From positions 1 through 9,459 of the forward strand of contig JBJXFX010000001.1 in assembly GCA_046152925.1 (NCBI GenBank): a DNA stretch of 9,459 nt. The letters run 5' to 3'. Origin of the DNA: CAMAUF01 sp046152925 (GTDB lineage: Bacteria; Chloroflexota; Dehalococcoidia; Tepidiformales; Tepidiformaceae). The notes under the pieces are model-generated. The model ran no database searches and was not told the DNA's origin. It saw nothing but the letters and a program-made list of their open reading frames with translations. Below are positions 6,286 to 9,459 of the stretch, one piece after another (the first letter of the stretch is position 1; each line of letters begins with the position of its first letter). The position numbers and the translations under genes are program-made.

Positions 6286-7268
6286 CGTCGTTCACCTCCG
6301 GCGGCAGCCGCGACGGGGGCGTCGACCTCAATGTGGTGACCCGTGCTGCGGAGGAACACGTCGTCGAGGGTCGGCCGGGCGTGGTTTACGTCGGCGAGGG
6401 CGATGCCCGCTTCGTCGAGCAGGAGCACGACGCGGGGGATCGCGCGGGCGCCGTCGCGGATGTAGACGACGACCGAGCCGGCGTCTTCGCGCACCTCTTC
6501 GGCGTCGGGGAGCCGGCGGAGCAGTTCGGCGGCGCGCGTCTGAGCGGCGATGCCGCCTTCCGGCCGCACGGTGACGACGTCCGCGCCGATGGTCGCCTTC
6601 AACGCGGCCGGCGTACCCTCTGCGACGATTTTCCCGGAGTCCATGATCGCGATTTCGTGGCAGAGCCGGTCGGCTTCTTCGAGGTACTGTGTCGTTAGGA
6701 AGACGGTGAGGCCCTGCTCTTGGTTGAGCAGTTGGACATAACGCCAGACGGACTCGCGGCTGATCGGGTCGAGGCCGGTGGTCGGCTCATCGAGGAAGAG
6801 GACCGTCGGGCGGTTGACGAGGGCGGCGGCGAGGTCGAGGCGGCGCTTCATGCCGCCCGAATAGGTCCCGACACGGCGGTCGGCCGCATCTTCGAGGTCG
6901 ACCACGCGGAGGAGCTCGGCGGCGCGCGCCTTGGCCTCGCGGCTCGCCATGCCGAAGAGCCTGCCCTGAAGGATGAGCAATTCGCGTCCGGTCTGGACCT
7001 CATCGAGCCCCGCTTCTTGGAGCGCGACGCCAATCCGCTGCCGGATCTCAGCGCCGTGCTTGGTGACGTCGAGGCCATCGACCTCGGCGGTGCCGGCCGT
7101 GGGGCGGAGGAGGGTGGTGAGCATTCGGACGGTCGTGGTCTTGCCCGAGCCGTTTTGGCCGAGGAAGCCGAAGACCTGCCCGGCCGCGATGTTGAGGTCG
7201 ATGCCCGCGACCGCTTTGATGTCCGGGGGAAAGGTGCGGGCGAGCGCGTGGGCGCTGATGGCGGCCAT
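6282..7268 (-). CDS. ABC exporter ATP-binding protein (DrrA-like)
   Basis: A 328-residue cytosolic ATPase that powers the ABC-2 permease encoded next. Motifs (numbered from ATG 7268): Walker A GQNGSGKTT (37-45), Q-loop Q84, signature YSGGM (136-140), Walker B VLFLDEP (156-162) with catalytic E161, D-loop GLDP (165-168), and a switch segment TTQYLEEAD (192-200) in which the usual His is Gln194, as in DrrA-type proteins. After the core there is a C-terminal extension of about 110 residues with the family phrase ARPTLDDVFLRSTG (297-310), the DrrA/DUF4162-type tail, and then an Ala/Gly-rich end. ATG 7268 was chosen because TTGGAG lies seven bases upstream and the reading begins right at the domain; the frame stays open for ten more codons. 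The gene starts 68 bases after ricT. Cargo unknown: a drug, lipid or polysaccharide precursor are all possible. Confidence 0.93.
   Translation of the reverse strand: MAAISAHALARTFPPDIKAVAGIDLNIAAGQVFGFLGQNGSGKTTTVRMLTTLLRPTAGTAEVDGLDVTKHGAEIRQRIGVALQEAGLDEVQTGRELLILQGRLFGMASREAKARAAELLRVVDLEDAADRRVGTYSGGMKRRLDLAAALVNRPTVLFLDEPTTGLDPISRESVWRYVQLLNQEQGLTVFLTTQYLEEADRLCHEIAIMDSGKIVAEGTPAALKATIGADVVTVRPEGGIAAQTRAAELLRRLPDAEEVREDAGSVVVYIRDGARAIPRVVLLLDEAGIALADVNHARPTLDDVFLRSTGHHIEVDAPVAAAAGGERR
6292..6299 (-). promoter_or_regulatory. Ribosome binding site of the ABC permease
   Basis: GGAGGTGA on the minus strand, inside the last codons of the ATPase gene (GGA GGT GAA encode Gly-Gly-Glu) and six bases before the ATG at 6285. 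It supports this start and suggests the permease is translated both by coupling and by fresh initiation. Confidence 0.75.
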
Positions 7269-7275
7269 CACCGGG

Positions 7276-7281
7276 CTCCAA
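7276..7281 (-). promoter_or_regulatory. Ribosome binding site of the DrrA-like ATPase
   Basis: TTGGAG on the minus strand, with the GGAG seven bases before ATG 7268. It decides this start over the longer open frame, which has no such site. Confidence 0.6.
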
Positions 7282-7291
7282 CGAGGAATGG

Positions 7292-7311
7292 CGCGCACCG
7301 TACCGTGCGCG
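7292..7311. other. GC-rich hairpin between ricT and the exporter operon
   Basis: CGCGCAC (7292-7298) and its exact reverse complement GTGCGCG (7305-7311) flank a six-base loop. This is the dominant structure in the 67-base gap (7269-7335) between the ricT stop and the ATPase start. On the minus strand it is followed by CCATTCCTCG, with no run of T, so it is not a canonical intrinsic terminator. It could attenuate or process the transcript between the two operon halves, or serve as a protein-binding palindrome. I see no convincing promoter in the gap. Confidence 0.5.
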
Positions 7312-7335
7312 GGCGGCGATCACCAACGGGGCCTG

Positions 7336-8685
7336 TCACTCTGACCCCTCGCGCGGGCCGCCCGGACGCGGCCGGCGGCCCCGGTCTTGGCGCGGCGGCC
7401 GCTCGGTGGCCTGGCCCTCGGCGGGAGGCTTGCGCTGGAAGGTCCGCGCCTTGGCCTCGGGCGGCCCCGATGGGCTGGGCTGGGGAGCGGCGGGCCGGGC
7501 CGGCCGCGGGGCCGCGGGCGTTGGTGGGCCGGGAGGGCGGCTCGACCGGTCGCGCGGAGGTGGTTCGCGACGGGGGCGGGCGGGCGCACCGCCTTGTGGT
7601 GGTGGGGCGCTGGGCCGGCCTTGCGCACGCTGGGGACGTTCCGGGGCTTCGGCTTGGGCCGCCGCGGGACGTTGCGCAGGCAGCGGGCGCGCGCGATTGG
7701 GGAGCCGCCCGCCGCCGTAGCCGCGGCCGACCGTGCCCCAATCCACGCCAGCGTGGTCGTCGCCAAGTGCGACCGCTTCTTCGTCTTCGGGGGCGATGAG
7801 GCCCTGCTCGATCGCCTCGGCGCGGGTCATGCTCGGCGGCGGCGTCCCGGACTTGCTGGCGGCGTCCCAGCGGACGACGGTCCCGAGGTCGCGGTCAGTC
7901 ACGTCGATCCGTTGGCCATCAACGAGCAGCGTCACCTGTCGGCGGAGGATGTTGAGCGCGATCACCTTGCCTTCACCGGTCGGGGTGCTGCAGCGTTGGC
8001 CAAGCTTTGGGAGGGTCTTCCGCATCTCCTTGTAGCCCTCTTCTTCGTAGGAGAGACAGCAGAGGAGGCGGCCACAGAGGCCGCTGATTTTTTGCGGGTT
8101 GAGCGGGAGGTCCTGCTCCTTCGCCATCCGGATCGAGATGGAGGGGAAGGTGGAGAGCCAGTTCGAGCAGCAGAGTTCGCGGCCGCAGGCGCCATAGCCG
8201 CCGGCCAGCTTCGCACGGTCGCGGGCGCCCATTTGGCGCATGTCGACTTTGGCGGCGAAGCGGTCGCCGACGCGCCGGAGAAACTCGCGGTATTCGAGGC
8301 GCTCATCGCTCGTGAAGGAGAGTGTCAGCCGTCTTCCGTCGAGGGTGAAGTCGGCGTCGTCGATCCGGGCGGGAAACCCGGCCTCGATGGCCAACCTCCT
8401 CGCTTCCGGGAGCAAGTCGGCGGCCCGCTTGCGCAGGCCGTCCATGCGCCGGAGGTCGGCGTCGTTCGCCGGGCGGAGGATGGGCTTGAGCTCGTCGTGG
8501 TCCAACTGGTCGACGAGCACTTGGCCCGGGGCGATGACGACGCGGCCGATCTCCGGGCCGCGCACCGTTTGGACGACGACAAACTCGCCCGTGTCGAGGT
8601 ACATCCCACGGGTATCGACATAAGCGATTCGGCCGGCATTTCTAAAGCGGATGCCGGCGACATGAGGTTGGCGTCGGTCAGTCAT
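7336..8685 (-). CDS. ricT: RicT/YaaT-like PSP1-domain protein with long disordered tail
   Basis: A homologue of B. subtilis RicT (YaaT), a cytosolic PSP1 protein that, with RicA and RicF, forms an iron-sulfur complex assisting RNase Y-dependent mRNA processing; the partners are not in this window. The first roughly 275 of 449 residues are the conserved part. It has the cysteine clusters YGACGRELCC (164-173; C167, C172, C173) and GLCGRLLCC (202-210; C204, C209, C210), plus C232, and the phrases MRQMGARDRAKLAGG (149-163) and NPQKISG (196-202). Bacillus RicT is about 275 residues, so the extra 170 or so are unusual. Residues 331-449 contain 34 Pro, 23 Arg and 20 Ala and must be disordered and very basic. 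ATG 8685 overlaps the holB stop by eight bases; a Shine-Dalgarno site is poor, so translation is probably coupled. The holB-ricT neighbourhood is common in bacteria and supports the call. The role of the tail is unknown. Confidence 0.9.
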   Translation of the reverse strand: MTDRRQPHVAGIRFRNAGRIAYVDTRGMYLDTGEFVVVQTVRGPEIGRVVIAPGQVLVDQLDHDELKPILRPANDADLRRMDGLRKRAADLLPEARRLAIEAGFPARIDDADFTLDGRRLTLSFTSDERLEYREFLRRVGDRFAAKVDMRQMGARDRAKLAGGYGACGRELCCSNWLSTFPSISIRMAKEQDLPLNPQKISGLCGRLLCCLSYEEEGYKEMRKTLPKLGQRCSTPTGEGKVIALNILRRQVTLLVDGQRIDVTDRDLGTVVRWDAASKSGTPPPSMTRAEAIEQGLIAPEDEEAVALGDDHAGVDWGTVGRGYGGGRLPNRARPLPAQRPAAAQAEAPERPQRAQGRPSAPPPQGGAPARPRREPPPRDRSSRPPGPPTPAAPRPARPAAPQPSPSGPPEAKARTFQRKPPAEGQATERPPRQDRGRRPRPGGPREGSE

Positions 8686-9459
8686 TGAGAGGGGCAGCTC
8701 CCTGGGCCGTCCCCGCCAGTGTACGGCGGGGGAAGCTGATGAGCATAAGATCGAAGACCGCCCGCGCGAGGACGTTTGCGCGAAGGTCTTCTTTCGCCTG
8801 CATGACCGCTTTTAGGGCGGCGACGGCCGGCGCCAGCTCGACGCCCCCGTGGCCGGGCTCGCGGCTCGTTTCGCGGAGGGCTTCTTCCCAGTACGCCTCC
8901 CAGAGGTCGACCTCCGCGAGGACGGCCTCGCGGTCGTTTCGCCATCGGCGGGCGAGGTCTTCGGCGTAGCGGAAGCGTTCGGCCAGGGACCCAGCGGCGA
9001 CGCGGCCGCAGCGTTCGAGCAGCCGTTCGCGGTCGCCCATGAGATCTGGCTTCGCGGCGAAGGCGATCGCGCGGGCGGGACGTCCGCGGCTCTCGCTGGC
9101 CACGCGGGCGGCGAGCGATGGCTCGATGCCGCGCGCGAGGAGGCCGGCCTCGATCTCCGCGCGGGGGACGGTGCGGACGTTGATCCGCCGGCAGCGGCTG
9201 CGGATGGTCTCGATCAGGGCTTCCGGGGCCGCGGAGGCGAGCGCGAACACGGTGTGTCCGGGCGGCTCTTCCAGGGTCTTGAGCAGCGCGTTGGCCGCGG
9301 CCTCCGCCAGGCGCTCCGCCGGGTCGATCAGCAGGACACGGTAGCGGCTTTCGAAGGGGAAGCGGGCGACGGTATCGATGATCCCGCGGACTTGGCAAAT
9401 GCGGATGTCGCGGGAGAGCGGGTGCTTGTCGTGGGAGCTTTCGTTGGCGCGCGGCCGGC
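8678..9459 (-). CDS. holB: DNA polymerase III delta' subunit, 5' end outside window
   Basis: C-terminal 259 residues of the clamp-loader delta' subunit, an AAA+-related protein of the replisome that helps load the sliding clamp. The reading frame enters from the window edge (first full codon at 9457), so the N-terminal Walker A region and zinc module are not visible. Present are the strand YRVLLIDPAERL (Walker B position), the highly typical ANALLKTLEEPP segment, TVFALAS, and the sensor-1/arginine-finger region ETIRSRCRRI with the SRC motif, followed by the helical lid domain (GIEPSLAARVASESRGRPARA) and the C-terminal collar domain. The residue AERLAEAAANALLK order is standard for delta'. An internal GTG at 9250 can open a shorter frame but would cut the ATPase domain, so I read the gene as continuing out of the window. 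Its end overlaps the ricT start by eight bases. In many bacteria tmk lies just upstream. Confidence 0.9.
   Translation of the reverse strand, partial: RPRANESSHDKHPLSRDIRICQVRGIIDTVARFPFESRYRVLLIDPAERLAEAAANALLKTLEEPPGHTVFALASAAPEALIETIRSRCRRINVRTVPRAEIEAGLLARGIEPSLAARVASESRGRPARAIAFAAKPDLMGDRERLLERCGRVAAGSLAERFRYAEDLARRWRNDREAVLAEVDLWEAYWEEALRETSREPGHGGVELAPAVAALKAVMQAKEDLRANVLARAVFDLMLISFPRRTLAGTAQGAAPLND

Noticed and set aside
5377..6339. Plus-strand 320-codon open frame rich in Glu/Arg/His opposite the permease
   Set aside because: The charged composition is what the complement of a hydrophobic membrane protein gives; the minus strand has the ABC-2 motifs and an ATGA junction.
7387..8688. 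Plus-strand open frame of 433 codons antisense to ricT
   Set aside because: Stop-free antisense frame expected at high GC; the translation is low-complexity and matches no family, while the minus strand encodes the conserved cysteine-rich PSP1 domain.

Overview
This is a very GC-rich, gene-dense bacterial window with strong G/C preference at third codon positions. Seven of the nine protein-coding genes called are ordinary-sized and all but one of those lie on the minus strand; the eighth is a 34-codon minus-strand gene and the ninth a short plus-strand gene. No rRNA, tRNA, CRISPR array or insertion sequence was seen. The pair holB (DNA polymerase III delta') then ricT (PSP1/YaaT family), high GC and apparently leaderless short genes fit a high-GC Chloroflexota-type bacterium, but the taxonomy is a guess.

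Layout, read in the direction of minus-strand transcription (high to low coordinates): (1) 9459-8678, the C-terminal two thirds or so of DNA polymerase III delta', entering from outside the window; its stop overlaps the start of ricT. (2) 8685-7336, a RicT/PSP1-domain protein with an unusually long Pro/Arg/Ala-rich tail. (3) A 67-base gap with a GC-rich hairpin. (4) 7268-5530, a DrrA/DrrB-like ABC exporter, ATPase then permease. (5) 5513-1574, a tightly packed sugar cassette: a galactokinase-type GHMP kinase, a short NDP-sugar pyrophosphorylase-type nucleotidyltransferase, and a cytosolic GH36 alpha-galactosidase. The last two genes each start inside the stop codon of the preceding one (ATGA). 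(6) 1524-1420, a tiny four-cysteine zinc-ribbon protein.

A plus-strand YjbR/MmcQ-like gene (1057-1431) converges on the zinc-ribbon gene with a 12-base overlap. It is divergent from a zinc-dependent alcohol dehydrogenase (930-1) that leaves the window at its 3' end and has the clearest ribosome binding site in the region.

The most interesting unit is the cassette in (5). GH36 could release galactose (or a related sugar) inside the cell, the GHMP kinase could make the sugar-1-phosphate, and the nucleotidyltransferase could activate it directly to an NDP-sugar. This would be a galactose-salvage route not needing GalT, which is absent from the window. An exporter operon ends only 16 bases upstream of the kinase. 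The enzyme classes are well supported; the pathway and the link to the exporter are inference.
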